Of a DNA stretch of 64,000 bases, positions 32,001-41,341 are shown piece after piece. The stretch is from an uncultured Myxococcales bacterium (GTDB lineage: Bacteria > Myxococcota_A > UBA9042): contig CALENB010000329.1 of the NCBI GenBank assembly GCA_937910235.1, positions 1 to 64,000 of the forward strand. The letters run 5' to 3'. Each line of letters begins with the position of its first letter. Within the stretch, counting starts at the first letter, position 1. The notes beneath the pieces were generated by a model. The model had not been told where the DNA came from, did not search any database, and was given only the letters and a program-made list of their open reading frames with translations. The position numbers and the translations under genes are program-made.

Positions 32001-35000
32001 CCGTGCACGACCGATGGGTGCGTGAAGGGAAAGGGCTGCGTCTTCACGAATAACACGGCGACCTGTAACGACGGCAACCTGTGCACCCAGAAGGACGCCT
32101 GCGCTGGCGGCAGCTGCGTCGGATTGCCGCTGCAGACGACCGTGGACTGCGACGACAGCAACGTGTGCACCTACGAGAGCTGTGACAGCAAGGTCGGCTG
32201 CACGCATCAGCCCGTCTCCGGGCCTTGCCAAGACGATAACCTCTGCAAGACGGGGGATACGTGTATTGGCGGGGCGTGCAAAGGTGGCGACACGACCAAG
32301 TGTGATGACGGCAACCACTGCACCAAGAACGTGTGTGACAATGACACGGGCGGCTGCACCCACAGCATCGCCACCGGCTCGGAGTGCTCGGACGGTAACC
32401 CGTGCACGACGCCCGACGCGTGCTCCGATAAAGGCGTCTGTGTCGCCGGAAAGCTCGCGGGCTGCGATGACGGCAAACCGTGCACCAAGGACGCCTGCGA
32501 TCCAACGGCCGAGGTGGTCTGTACGCACGCGCCGTTGTCGGGCGGGTCGTGTGATGACGGCAACCTGTGCACCGAGAACGACGTCTGTGTGAAGGGCGAC
32601 TGCACCGGCAGCAAGAAGGCCTGCACCGAGGGGACGCTGTGCACGATCGACAGCTGCCATCCGACCAAGGGCTGCAGCTACCAGACCCTCGTTGGCGCCT
32701 GCGACGACGGCGACGCGTGCACCACGGCTGACACCTGCAAGGGCAAGGCGTGTGTGGGCGCGACGCTGGTGTGCGACGACAAGAATCCGTGCACGACCGA
32801 CAGCTGCAACAAGACCTCGGGCTGCTTGTTCTTGAACAACGCGGCGACCTGCGACGACGGCGACAAATGCACGGTCAAAGACGCCTGCTTGAATGGCTCG
32901 TGCGCTGGCAAGCCGCTCGCGACGACGGCGTGCAGCGACGGCAACAGCTGCACCGACGACAGCTGTGACAAGGTGAAGGGCTGCGTCAGCGTGCACAACA
33001 CGGCGTCTTGCGAAGACGGCTACGCCTGCTCGTCGGGAGACACCTGCAAACTTGGCGTGTGTATCTCCGGGACCACGAGCCCGTGCACCGATGACAGCCC
33101 CTGCACGACCGACTATTGCTCGGCGATCTACGGCTGCACCTACGTCAAGTTGAAGGACGGGACGGCGTGTGAGGACGCCAACCCGTGCACCGTCAACACC
33201 GCGTGCAAGGCCGGCAAGTGCGAGGCGGCAGTGAGCGGCAACGGCGGCGTCCTGAGCTGCGACGACAAGAACCCGTGCACGAGCGACCTGTGCTCCGTGA
33301 CGGCTGGGTGCACCCACTCGCCAGCGTACCAAGGCTCCCCGTGTTCCGACGGCAAGCCGTGCACCGGCGCCGCGACCTGCCAGAGCGGCACCTGCACCAA
33401 GACCAAGGACAAGGACTGCGACGACCACAACGCCTGCACGACCACCAAGTGTGTGCTGGGCAAGGGCTGCGAGACGACGGCGTTTGCAGAGGGTAGCGTC
33501 TGCGCGTCGGGTGATTCTGCGGCGTGCACGACGGCCGGCATCTGCAAGTCGGGCGTCTGCGAGGGCGCGTTGGCGCGGCCGTGGGTGCAATCGGTCACGG
33601 GAACGATCCGGAGCTGTCGTTCGGTGATCGCCCACAGCGTGAGCGGCTACTTGCTCACCGGGCGCCGCGACAACGGCACGAACTGGGAGGCGGCGTGGGC
33701 GCGGGTGCAGTTCAACGGCGCGCTGGTCTGGACGGAGTCGCTGCCATCGAAGGGCGACGCGCGGCTGCTCGACGCCTCAAGTGACGGTGACGACACCATG
33801 GCGGCGGTCGGCAGCACCAAAGACACCGCCGCGAGCGACGCAGACGGGCTCTTCATCCGGATCGATGGTCTGGGCAAAATCGCCGCCAAACAGGTCTTTG
33901 CGCTGGGGACAAAGGACGATGAGCTCTGGGGCGTCGCGACCGAGAGCTCCGGCGGTCACGTGCTGGTCGGTCGCACGTGGTCGAAGGGCCTCGGTGGCTC
34001 GGAGGGGTGGCTCATCCGGCTCGACAAGGACGACAAGGTGGTGGTCAACGTGACGCACGGCACCTTCACCAACGACGCCCTCAACGACGTGACGGTGCTC
34101 TCCGATGGCACGGCCGTGGCGGTGGGTGAGGTCGGCTTCTACGGCGGCTGGATCGCGACCTTCGACGCCAAGGGTGCGCTGCTCAAACAGGTCTACGATG
34201 GCAGCGAGAAGGCCGACGAACAGCACTATCAGCGCATTCGCCGGCTGAGCGACGACGTGCTCTACGTCACCGGCAGTCAGTCGCTGCGCACCTTCAACAG
34301 CAAGCTGGAGCTGCAGACGGCGCCCAAGATCAACGGCAGCGTCGACGACTTCATCGCGCGGCCCAAGGGTGGTTTTGCGCGCACGTACAACGGCGCCACG
34401 GCGCTGCTCGGCACGAAGTACGAGGTGAACTGGACCACGACCGGCAACCCCGGCGGTGGTCGCCGCACGTTGCTCGCGCCCGATGAGGACAGCCTGCTCA
34501 TCCTCGGCGAAGACAGCTGTGGCTTGGTGCGCACGGACGCGTTTGGCAGCACGACGTGCGCTGAGTCGGGCGCGTGTCGCGAGAAGACCTACACCGATTG
34601 CGTCGACAACTCGCTCTGCACGCAGGGGGACACGTGCAAGGCCGGCAAGTGCGCCGTGACCAACACCGTCGTGTGCGACGACAAAAACGCCTGCACCCAG
34701 GACGCCTGCGTCGCGACGACCGGCAAGTGCGGCTTCACGAAGTTGACGGGGACCGCTTGCAGCAGCGTCGACAGCGCGTGTTCGGTGGCGGGCAAGTGCG
34801 ACGCTGGTACGTGTTTTGGTGACAGCGTCTTGGCTTGGACCCGCACGTTCCTGCCCTTCTACGGCTGCTGCGGCGACAACAACAACGGCAGCAACGAATA
34901 TCAGGGCACGCGGCTGACGGCGGTGGCGCCGCGGGATGACGGTCAGATCTTCACCGCGGGACCGGCCTACAACCGCCAAAACGTCAACGCCATCTATGGC

Positions 35001-38000
35001 AAGCTGCTGCATGGCACGGGCGGCACCGCTGGCAAATACGACTCGATCAGCGGCGCGCGGTATTCGTTCTATGACCGCAAAGACAGCACGAACGACGCCT
35101 ATGCGGATGAGTACAACATCTACGGCGCGGTGTCGTTCAAGACGCTGACCAGCTGCGCGCTCGCCCGCTATCGCTATTGGACCTTCGCCAGCAACAAGTG
35201 GAGCTCGGTCTACTTCACCAAGCTGATGCCGAACGCGTCGAACGGCAAACACCTGACCTTGGGCGACAAGGACACGGTCCCCGTCGCTATGGCGCCATTT
35301 GGCGACAACGAACAGGCGTTTTCGCTCGCCAAGCACAAGGTCGCTGGCGCGTGGACCCACACCGTTTTTGTCACCCGACACGCGCTGTCGACGTGGAACA
35401 TTGGCCAGTACGGGACGCCGTCACTGGTCGCGACGTGGAGCCACAAGTTCGGCGACAACGACGAGCCGGCCGGCATCGACGCGGACGCTGCTGGCGGCGC
35501 GGTGGTGGGTGGCCGCACGTATGACAACGCGACCAAGACGTGGCGCCACGTGGTCGCGCGCGTCGGTTCAGACGGCAAGCTGAAGTGGTCGCAGCCGTTG
35601 GCGATCGTTGATGACTCGGTGCTCAAGGGCATCGGCTGGACGCAGGGCGGCGCGGTGGTGACGGGGCAAAAACGCCAGATCGTGAGCGGCACGGCGACGT
35701 ATTTTGTCTGGTTGCGGCGGTACGACGCCGACGGCGTATTGAAGTGGGATCGCTTGGTGGCGCCTGCACCCAAGACCGCCTACGGCTTCAAGGTGATGGG
35801 GCGAAGCGTCGGGTTCGCGGTCGGCGCCTGGATCGACGACACCGGCAGCAAGAACGCGCTGCTGCGGGTGAGCGAGTTGGGTCACGTGATTGGGGATAGA
35901 CGGTTCGGCAACACGATCTACGACTGGGCGCCGTTGGCGGATGGCTATGTGGGTGTGGGCTACAAGCAGACAGGCTCAAGCTATCAAAACAAGTGGAAGC
36001 AGTACGGCGTTGTGGTCCGCACGGATCTGTTTGGCAACGCCTCCTGTGACGACGTTGGATCCTGTAAAACCAAGGCTTTCGCGGACTGCGACGACGGCAA
36101 CGCCTGCACCACGGACACGTGCGATGGCGCCAAGGGCTGTGTCCACGCGAGCCTCGCCGATAAGCTCGCGTGTGCCGACGATGGCAAGATCTGCACGTTG
36201 GACTATTGCTCGGCCGGCGAGTGCAGTCATCCGGCGGACAAGGACGGGCTCCCCTGTGAGTCCGACGGTCAGGACTGCACGGGCGATCTCTGCAAGTCGG
36301 GCGTGTGCGGTCACGCCGCCGCGGCCGATGGCGTGAGCTGCGAGGACGGCCAGCCGTGCACCGAGAAGGACACGTGTAAGTCGGGAAAATGCAGTAAGGG
36401 CAGCTCGCTAGCGCAGTACACCGCTTGTTCGGATGGCAGCAAGTGCACCAAGAACGGCAAGTGCGACGCGAATGGCTTGTGTCGACTGTCGCCGGTCTGC
36501 AACGACGGCGACGCCTGCACCGCCGACACCTGCGCGACCGACGGCGCGTGCAGCTTCGCGGCCATGAAGACCGACGCGGCCTGCGACGATGGGGACTATT
36601 GCACCGAGAATACAGCCTGTGATGCGTCTGGCGCCTGCGTCGGCGGCACGTTCGTTTGCATCGAGACCGTGGTCGGGGCGCTGCCGATGGACTGCACCAC
36701 CGATACGACGGGTTGGACGCTCAACGGCGACGGCGGCTCGACCTGGGCGATCGACGGCACGCCGAGCGATGTGAAGCCGCACACCGGCGCCTGCACGCTC
36801 AACTTCAACGACGGCACCAAGTATTCAGGCAACGCCTTCGCCGAGACGCCTCACAAGCACGGTCCCAAGTACTTATTCGGCCAGCTTAAGCTGCGCTGGT
36901 GGAGCTATTTCCACGCCGACCTGGCCGCCGAGGCGGATCATGAGACCCGCACGGTCGAAGTGTTCCGGGGCTTCTCGCGGCGGCGCACGGTGACGCTTAA
37001 GTCGAGCTACGATCTGGGCAAGTGGGTGCAGCTCGAGACTGACCTCTCGGCTTGGCGCAACAGCGGGCCTAACGGCAACTTCATTCGCTGGACGTTTGCC
37101 AAGGACGGCGACATTAACGTCGGCAAAGGCTGGTTCGTGGACGACGTGGCGTATGTGCATCAGGTGCACCCCAAGGGCGAGCCGTGTGTGTTCGACAATC
37201 AATGCAATGACAGCGACCAGTGCACCAAGGACGCTTGTGTGGCCGGCTACTGCCAGAACGTCATCGACGTGGGGGGGGCGTGCAGTGACGGCACCGCCTG
37301 CACCTTGGACGACGTCTGCACCGCGGAGGGGGCGTGTGTCGCCGCGAAGACCCTGGTCTGTGAGGACGATGACGTGTGCACGGACAACGCGTGCCACAAG
37401 AACACGGGGTGCTATTTCCCCGGCGCGAACGCAGGCGCCTCGTGCGATGACGGCGACGCTTGCACTGCGAGCTCAGTGTGTGACGGCGGCCAGTGTTACG
37501 CCAAGACCGGCTGCGACGACCACAACCCTTGCACCACCGACGCGTGCGGCAGCGGCCCAGCGTGCAGCCACAGCACCGTGGCGGACGGTGGGCTGTGCGG
37601 CGGCTCAGGGGTCTGCGTATCCGGCAGCTGCGTCGCACCGGCTTCGGGCTGGGCCTCGGCGATCGCCGGCAAACGCCTGATGTGCGCCCTGCTCGCTGGC
37701 GGCAAGCGCGCCTGCTGGGGGTACGGCAACTATGGGTTGCCGACTGGCGCCAAAGCGCCGAACACGTACAGCCCGACGACGCTGCCGGGACTCTCAAACG
37801 TTCAGGCGATCGCGCTGGCGAATTACGCCGGATTCGCGCTGCACACCGACGGCACGGTCAGCTCTTGGGGCGCCTCGAGTGAGGGGGTGCGCGGCGACGG
37901 CACGTCGAGCTATTCGCCGAGCCTGCTCGGAAAGATCGCAGGTCTGACCGGCGTGCGCTCCGTTCACGCCAGCTCCTACACCGCCTGCGCCGTGAAGAAG

Positions 38001-38399
38001 GACGGCACGGCGTGGTGTTGGGGGCACAACTTCTACGGCCAGATCGGTGACGACAGCAAGACGTCGCGCGCCGTGCCGACGAAGGTGGAGGGGCTGACCA
38101 ACGTGGCGACGATGGGGCTTGGTGAGCGGGCCACGTGCGCGGCGCTGGTCGACGGCACGGTCACGTGCTGGGGCAACAACGCGTACGGTCAGCTCGGCGA
38201 TAACTCGATGACAGAGCGGCTCAAACCGCAGACCAAGGTGTCCGGGCTGACGGACGTGGTGCAGCTCGCCAACAACTTCATCGCGCCGTGTGCGTTGAAG
38301 AAGGATGGCTCGGTGTATTGCTGGGGCTTTGGCGCGGATACAGGCGATGGGACCTCGGCCAACGCGCTGGTGCCGGTGTTGGTGAAGGGGAGCAAGTGA
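29046..38399 (+). CDS. Giant (3117 aa) lipoprotein: Dictyostelium-type Cys-rich repeats, propeller region, 'LPFYGCCGDNNNGSNEYQGTRL' module, RCC1 repeats (copy 2)
   Basis: Lipobox 'ALGLVLSACSEDPTDKG'; dozens of CDDGN.CT..D.C; RCC1 'VTCWGNNAYGQLGDNS'. Start overlaps the stop of copy 1 (GTGATG). Confidence 0.9.
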   Translation: MMRRQPQRPRHRRVGGRLAGRWMARFALCGIVALGLVLSACSEDPTDKGASAAAVHKDALVADGSVLGDGAALVDGAVTDALGHDSATTDSATTDSALVDVGENDSGPADVVVDVQLTDASDSAEDALADADDAAPGDAPDSASADAAVDVAADVAQLACKTHTDCPESTGLCVTMACVSQLCTVVPVDEGLSCKPGTACVTAAACLSGKCVTQAVKDCGDGNSCTADSCTTATGTCATVATKDDFACDDGTLCTKTATCFQGVCIGKGQLDCDDSDPCTLDACDPKTGICLHPPLKTGAPCDDGNSCSKGETCDAKGQCGGGNNTCKCSTSADCKALEDGDLCNGILYCDPKSGTCLVNPASVVVCDDVATGPCQANLCAPATGKCAVANKPGGAACDDGNPCTTPDECHKGLCEGLSNTCQCVSDFDCKSSQTSDLCAGQLVCAKSQSPAVCVVNYSSKVTCKDDGDTACSKNTCDPQNGACKLVAQPNGSKCSDGEVCTVADACLAGKCKPGSDTCACTQDSDCAKLEDGNQCNGALFCNLGSGKCDVDLASVVTCPTDKDTVCAAAACQSATGKCELLPRNDGAKCDDDNSCTTDDACVAGKCLAKTNTCACTADADCAKLEDGDACNGLLYCNLASKECQLNPTTLVTCPTVDDGFCQVSTCITKTGKCQLIPRNDGKTCDADGSACTTPDVCNGGACQAGPNTCQCQSDKDCGKFEADDLCSALYCDLLLNQCKPDPTTAVYCAKVNDTACATNTCDIKTGKCAVVPRNQGLACDADGTNCTKGDACDAGKCGAGLNVCQCQVDKDCAALEDGDPCNGTLVCSQAKTCVVDPSTVVTCQNAGDDNPSGEAVCKRNQCDAKTGKCAVSPANPNTICGKGTLCFEAPACDASGGCKQGKAIPCDDGSTCTTQDLCVKGVCTGQTKVCDGGTPCTNASCHPLKGCEYEARKGSCSDGDKCSVSGECVGLQCVGVPLVCGDNNPCTTDGCVKGKGCVFTNNTATCNDGNLCTQKDACAGGSCVGLPLQTTVDCDDSNVCTYESCDSKVGCTHQPVSGPCQDDNLCKTGDTCIGGACKGGDTTKCDDGNHCTKNVCDNDTGGCTHSIATGSECSDGNPCTTPDACSDKGVCVAGKLAGCDDGKPCTKDACDPTAEVVCTHAPLSGGSCDDGNLCTENDVCVKGDCTGSKKACTEGTLCTIDSCHPTKGCSYQTLVGACDDGDACTTADTCKGKACVGATLVCDDKNPCTTDSCNKTSGCLFLNNAATCDDGDKCTVKDACLNGSCAGKPLATTACSDGNSCTDDSCDKVKGCVSVHNTASCEDGYACSSGDTCKLGVCISGTTSPCTDDSPCTTDYCSAIYGCTYVKLKDGTACEDANPCTVNTACKAGKCEAAVSGNGGVLSCDDKNPCTSDLCSVTAGCTHSPAYQGSPCSDGKPCTGAATCQSGTCTKTKDKDCDDHNACTTTKCVLGKGCETTAFAEGSVCASGDSAACTTAGICKSGVCEGALARPWVQSVTGTIRSCRSVIAHSVSGYLLTGRRDNGTNWEAAWARVQFNGALVWTESLPSKGDARLLDASSDGDDTMAAVGSTKDTAASDADGLFIRIDGLGKIAAKQVFALGTKDDELWGVATESSGGHVLVGRTWSKGLGGSEGWLIRLDKDDKVVVNVTHGTFTNDALNDVTVLSDGTAVAVGEVGFYGGWIATFDAKGALLKQVYDGSEKADEQHYQRIRRLSDDVLYVTGSQSLRTFNSKLELQTAPKINGSVDDFIARPKGGFARTYNGATALLGTKYEVNWTTTGNPGGGRRTLLAPDEDSLLILGEDSCGLVRTDAFGSTTCAESGACREKTYTDCVDNSLCTQGDTCKAGKCAVTNTVVCDDKNACTQDACVATTGKCGFTKLTGTACSSVDSACSVAGKCDAGTCFGDSVLAWTRTFLPFYGCCGDNNNGSNEYQGTRLTAVAPRDDGQIFTAGPAYNRQNVNAIYGKLLHGTGGTAGKYDSISGARYSFYDRKDSTNDAYADEYNIYGAVSFKTLTSCALARYRYWTFASNKWSSVYFTKLMPNASNGKHLTLGDKDTVPVAMAPFGDNEQAFSLAKHKVAGAWTHTVFVTRHALSTWNIGQYGTPSLVATWSHKFGDNDEPAGIDADAAGGAVVGGRTYDNATKTWRHVVARVGSDGKLKWSQPLAIVDDSVLKGIGWTQGGAVVTGQKRQIVSGTATYFVWLRRYDADGVLKWDRLVAPAPKTAYGFKVMGRSVGFAVGAWIDDTGSKNALLRVSELGHVIGDRRFGNTIYDWAPLADGYVGVGYKQTGSSYQNKWKQYGVVVRTDLFGNASCDDVGSCKTKAFADCDDGNACTTDTCDGAKGCVHASLADKLACADDGKICTLDYCSAGECSHPADKDGLPCESDGQDCTGDLCKSGVCGHAAAADGVSCEDGQPCTEKDTCKSGKCSKGSSLAQYTACSDGSKCTKNGKCDANGLCRLSPVCNDGDACTADTCATDGACSFAAMKTDAACDDGDYCTENTACDASGACVGGTFVCIETVVGALPMDCTTDTTGWTLNGDGGSTWAIDGTPSDVKPHTGACTLNFNDGTKYSGNAFAETPHKHGPKYLFGQLKLRWWSYFHADLAAEADHETRTVEVFRGFSRRRTVTLKSSYDLGKWVQLETDLSAWRNSGPNGNFIRWTFAKDGDINVGKGWFVDDVAYVHQVHPKGEPCVFDNQCNDSDQCTKDACVAGYCQNVIDVGGACSDGTACTLDDVCTAEGACVAAKTLVCEDDDVCTDNACHKNTGCYFPGANAGASCDDGDACTASSVCDGGQCYAKTGCDDHNPCTTDACGSGPACSHSTVADGGLCGGSGVCVSGSCVAPASGWASAIAGKRLMCALLAGGKRACWGYGNYGLPTGAKAPNTYSPTTLPGLSNVQAIALANYAGFALHTDGTVSSWGASSEGVRGDGTSSYSPSLLGKIAGLTGVRSVHASSYTACAVKKDGTAWCWGHNFYGQIGDDSKTSRAVPTKVEGLTNVATMGLGERATCAALVDGTVTCWGNNAYGQLGDNSMTERLKPQTKVSGLTDVVQLANNFIAPCALKKDGSVYCWGFGADTGDGTSANALVPVLVKGSK

Positions 38400-38470
38400 G
38401 GGTCAGGTATTATCACTTTACACTTTCGTGGCGTACCTCCGATGGCTGCGAGTCGAGTCCTCGGGCTTGT

Positions 38471-38524
38471 ATGTCCATGAGGAAATGCGGATTTTTGGCG
38501 ATTGGAGGGGTAGTGCTGTCTTGA
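38471..38524 (+). pseudogene. Possible truncated lipoprotein signal-peptide start
   Basis: MSMRKCGFLAIGGVVLS* directly upstream of the lower-GC AAA/TOPRIM cassette. Confidence 0.3.
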
Positions 38525-38543
38525 ATGTGTGAGACTGTAGGCT

Positions 38544-39182
38544 TCATAAATGCAACGGTAGGCCTAGCGACACAAACGCTGCTCGGGCATCACGCTCAAG
38601 GCGTTGGAACGAGGGGAGTTGGCGGAGGACTGACCAATCATCGACCAAGTCAGCGAGGCGATGTGCGCGCTTAGAGGGGTTGAAGCGCTGGGCGCGACGT
38701 CCCTTGGCTCCACTCGCGACGACGAGGGCTTGGCGGAGGACCGACTTTGGGTCGGCGATCGTCTCCCAAGCATTCACTGGGGGTAGGCCGAGCGGGATCG
38801 TGCCGGAGGGTCGCCCGGCTGCTTCACGCAAGGCAGCCTCGCTCAGCAATAGCCACGCCTCCTGCATGCGCACTGGAACGACGCAGACGTGGGGCAAGCC
38901 GGTTAGGTTCGCTTCGCCGACCGCGGCACCCACCTCGCGATATCTGTGGTCAGCCGCTTGATTCTCGGCGTCCCGGTGCACCAGAAGAATCTGGCACGGG
39001 TACATCTCGACCGCACATGCCAACCGCTGCGCTAGTTTTCTTGGCGACTGCGGTAGACCACGCAAATCCCCCCAGTGAAGCTCCACGGGTGTGGGCGACA
39101 GCTGCCCGAATAGCCAGCGGATGATGGGGAGTAGAACCGTGTCGGATGATCCGTCCGTGACGAGCGTCGCCTGGATCGTCAT
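38544..39182 (-). CDS. TOPRIM/DUF4276-like protein
   Basis: 'MTIQATLVTDGSSDTVLLPIIRWLF...CQILLVHRDAENQ...VPVRMQEAWLL' (D.S.D at N-term; HRDAE acidic motif); 4-bp overlap with upstream ATPase gene. Confidence 0.6.
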   Translation of the reverse strand: MTIQATLVTDGSSDTVLLPIIRWLFGQLSPTPVELHWGDLRGLPQSPRKLAQRLACAVEMYPCQILLVHRDAENQAADHRYREVGAAVGEANLTGLPHVCVVPVRMQEAWLLLSEAALREAAGRPSGTIPLGLPPVNAWETIADPKSVLRQALVVASGAKGRRAQRFNPSKRAHRLADLVDDWSVLRQLPSFQRLERDARAAFVSLGLPLHL

Positions 39183-40675
39183 GCTTTCGTTTCCGTCGCC
39201 AAGAACGGCATGACGAGCTGCAGATCCTTGCGCTGGAGTACCCGCGTTGGAGCGCCGACTCGTCCGCTTGCCACATCCATCTCGATTACGGCGAATGGGT
39301 TCAAATAGCTCAGCAGATCGCCGCGACTCACGACCGCCTCGTCCTCACCCAGCTTGCGCCAAGTTCTGGGCAGACACCGAATCGCAAGTCGAGACTCCTC
39401 TTGTGTGTCACAGATGATCGGAACCGCGCGGGCCACAAGAAGCGCAGAATCATCCACGCAGGCCACCACTGACGGAGAGTGGGTGTTGATGATCACTTGT
39501 CTCAGCGGGTTGTCCGCATCGACCGGCAACTCGACGTCGACCGCGAGATCGCCGAGTAGTCGAATGACCGCCGGGATCCGCAGTGGGTGCATCCCATTCT
39601 CCGGCTCCTCCAGACAAAGAAGGCCTCGATTCCGCGGATCAGCCTCCATCACCGTGAGCGCCAGAAAACGCAGCGTGCCGTCGGAGAGCACGCTGGCGAC
39701 GTGCTCTGTATTATGCCGGTCCGTCATCACAATGCTGAGCAGTTGGCGCTTCTCATCGACATCCACCGTGACGCGCCGCACGTTTTCAACGAGCTCTGAG
39801 AGTCTGTTGGCTACCTGCGCGTAGACGTCGATTGCGCCACCCTTCTCGACGCGTTCCGCGGCTTGCGCGAGGGCGTACAGCGTCGCCGGGAGGTGTGCGC
39901 CGTCAGAGCCGATCGTACGCGGCGCGTTGAAGCTATCGGGCGCTCGTAAGGCTGACGGCTCAAGCTGTAGACGAGTCCAACCCGTCATCTCTTGTTTGGC
40001 GAGCACGAGCGTTCGATGCTCTGCGGCGTTGTTGACCGATGAGAGCATCGTGCGCGGCAGGCTTGACGCATGCACTCGGCGGGGCCTTCCTCCGCCTCGG
40101 CCACCGATGCTGTCGGCATGCAGGGAAACGACTGAAAAGTCGCCCTCTTTCTCTGTCGAGATGTAGGCGCTTGAACGCCGACCCTTCACCACAGAATCTC
40201 GCCAAATTTTCTCGTGTGGAAATGGCAAGTTCTGCTTCGCGAGTGACCGATTGATATGCACCATGCTCTCATGAACGACTTCGAGCGTGCCGATTGAACG
40301 GACGCTGGCGTCGGCTCGATACCGAAGTCCCAGCTCGTACCGAAGAAACGTCATGGAGGCCTTGGCTGGTTGCCCAAGCGCGTCTTCGCCCTCCTCAGGG
40401 ATGAGAAACTCGACGAGAAAGTTCATGCTCTTTGTGGTTTGATTTCCAACGCGGCGAAACAAGCTAGCGACGTCGCCGTGCCGTGCGTCTCCGCCGCGCA
40501 CCTCCTTTACCGCTTCCATGAGCGGTGTGTTCGCCAGCGCTGACAGAAACGCGATGGCATCGAACAGGTTCGACTTCCCGACGCCGTTGGCACCGGCCAC
40601 ACAGGTAAAAGGCCCGAACCGGACGTCCACGCCGTCGAGATTCTTGAAGCCATCCACCTTGAGGCGGGTCAACAT
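39179..40675 (-). CDS. AAA_21/SMC-like ATPase (OLD/RecF-type), probable defence-associated partner
   Basis: 'MLTRLKVDGFKNLDGVDVRFGPFTCVAGANGVGKSNLFDAIAFLSAL', '...LSDGTLRFLALTVMEADPRNRGLLCLEEPENGMHPLRIPAVIRLL', 'INTHSP'. Confidence 0.88.
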   Translation of the reverse strand: MLTRLKVDGFKNLDGVDVRFGPFTCVAGANGVGKSNLFDAIAFLSALANTPLMEAVKEVRGGDARHGDVASLFRRVGNQTTKSMNFLVEFLIPEEGEDALGQPAKASMTFLRYELGLRYRADASVRSIGTLEVVHESMVHINRSLAKQNLPFPHEKIWRDSVVKGRRSSAYISTEKEGDFSVVSLHADSIGGRGGGRPRRVHASSLPRTMLSSVNNAAEHRTLVLAKQEMTGWTRLQLEPSALRAPDSFNAPRTIGSDGAHLPATLYALAQAAERVEKGGAIDVYAQVANRLSELVENVRRVTVDVDEKRQLLSIVMTDRHNTEHVASVLSDGTLRFLALTVMEADPRNRGLLCLEEPENGMHPLRIPAVIRLLGDLAVDVELPVDADNPLRQVIINTHSPSVVACVDDSALLVARAVPIICDTQEESRLAIRCLPRTWRKLGEDEAVVSRGDLLSYLNPFAVIEMDVASGRVGAPTRVLQRKDLQLVMPFLATETKA

Positions 40676-40858
40676 TGCGTTGTCTCCTTGCGGTTCAGGG
40701 GTCTTGTCTCGCTGCGCCATCTGCGGATCACGCGGGAACATCGGTCTCGGCGCGGGATCTGGTCTCGGCTCCTCAAGAACTCCGTGAATCTACGCGCGTT
40801 GGAGAATACCACGCAAGATCTGGTGCCGAGAATGCGGTCCGGCCGCGACCGCCAGACC

Positions 40859-41341
40859 CTACGCCCGCAACCGCAACGAAATAGCCCCCGCGACCCCAAT
40901 CACCGCGCTGCCGACCGCGCTCACGCCGAGCAGCCGCCCGCCCTCGACATCGCGCGTCAGCGTCGTCACCGCCCACCACAGCGCCGGCGTCACCACGACG
41001 CTCTGCAGCCACACCTGCCACGCGCACGCTAGCCGGGCCTCGCGGTCGAGGCCACGCCACCGCGTGCGGATGATGCGCATGGTCCACATCGGCGCCCAGA
41101 CCATGGTGATGCTGAGAAAGGTGATGAGGCTCAGATCGAGCACGTGGTCGAAGCGCTCGCCGCTGTGCCCAGCCCAGGCGCCAGCGATGCGCTCGCCGAC
41201 GAGCAACACGACTGCGCCGGCGATGACGAGCCACCAAGGCCGCATCAGCTGCGTCGCGCGCAGGGGGCGCACCGGGGGAAGGGTCGGCGCTTGTGGTGCG
41301 TCGGGCTGCGGCGGCAGGTCCGTCAGGGGCTCAGTGGCCAC
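40859..41341 (-). CDS. Four-helix integral membrane protein, unknown function
   Basis: GTG start at 41341 giving VATEPLTDLPPQ...; hydrophobic helices LVIAGAVVLLVGE, LSLITFLSITMVWA, WLQSVVVTPALWWAV, GVSAVGSAVIGVAGA; overlaps upstream gene by 11 bp. Confidence 0.6.
   Translation of the reverse strand: MATEPLTDLPPQPDAPQAPTLPPVRPLRATQLMRPWWLVIAGAVVLLVGERIAGAWAGHSGERFDHVLDLSLITFLSITMVWAPMWTMRIIRTRWRGLDREARLACAWQVWLQSVVVTPALWWAVTTLTRDVEGGRLLGVSAVGSAVIGVAGAISLRLRA

Noticed and set aside
29970-35381. Long minus-strand ORFs (29970-31874, 31878-33635, 33777-35381)
   Set aside because: Antisense to the 3117-aa repeat gene; periodic V/A/R/H composition is the mirror of the CDDGN repeats.
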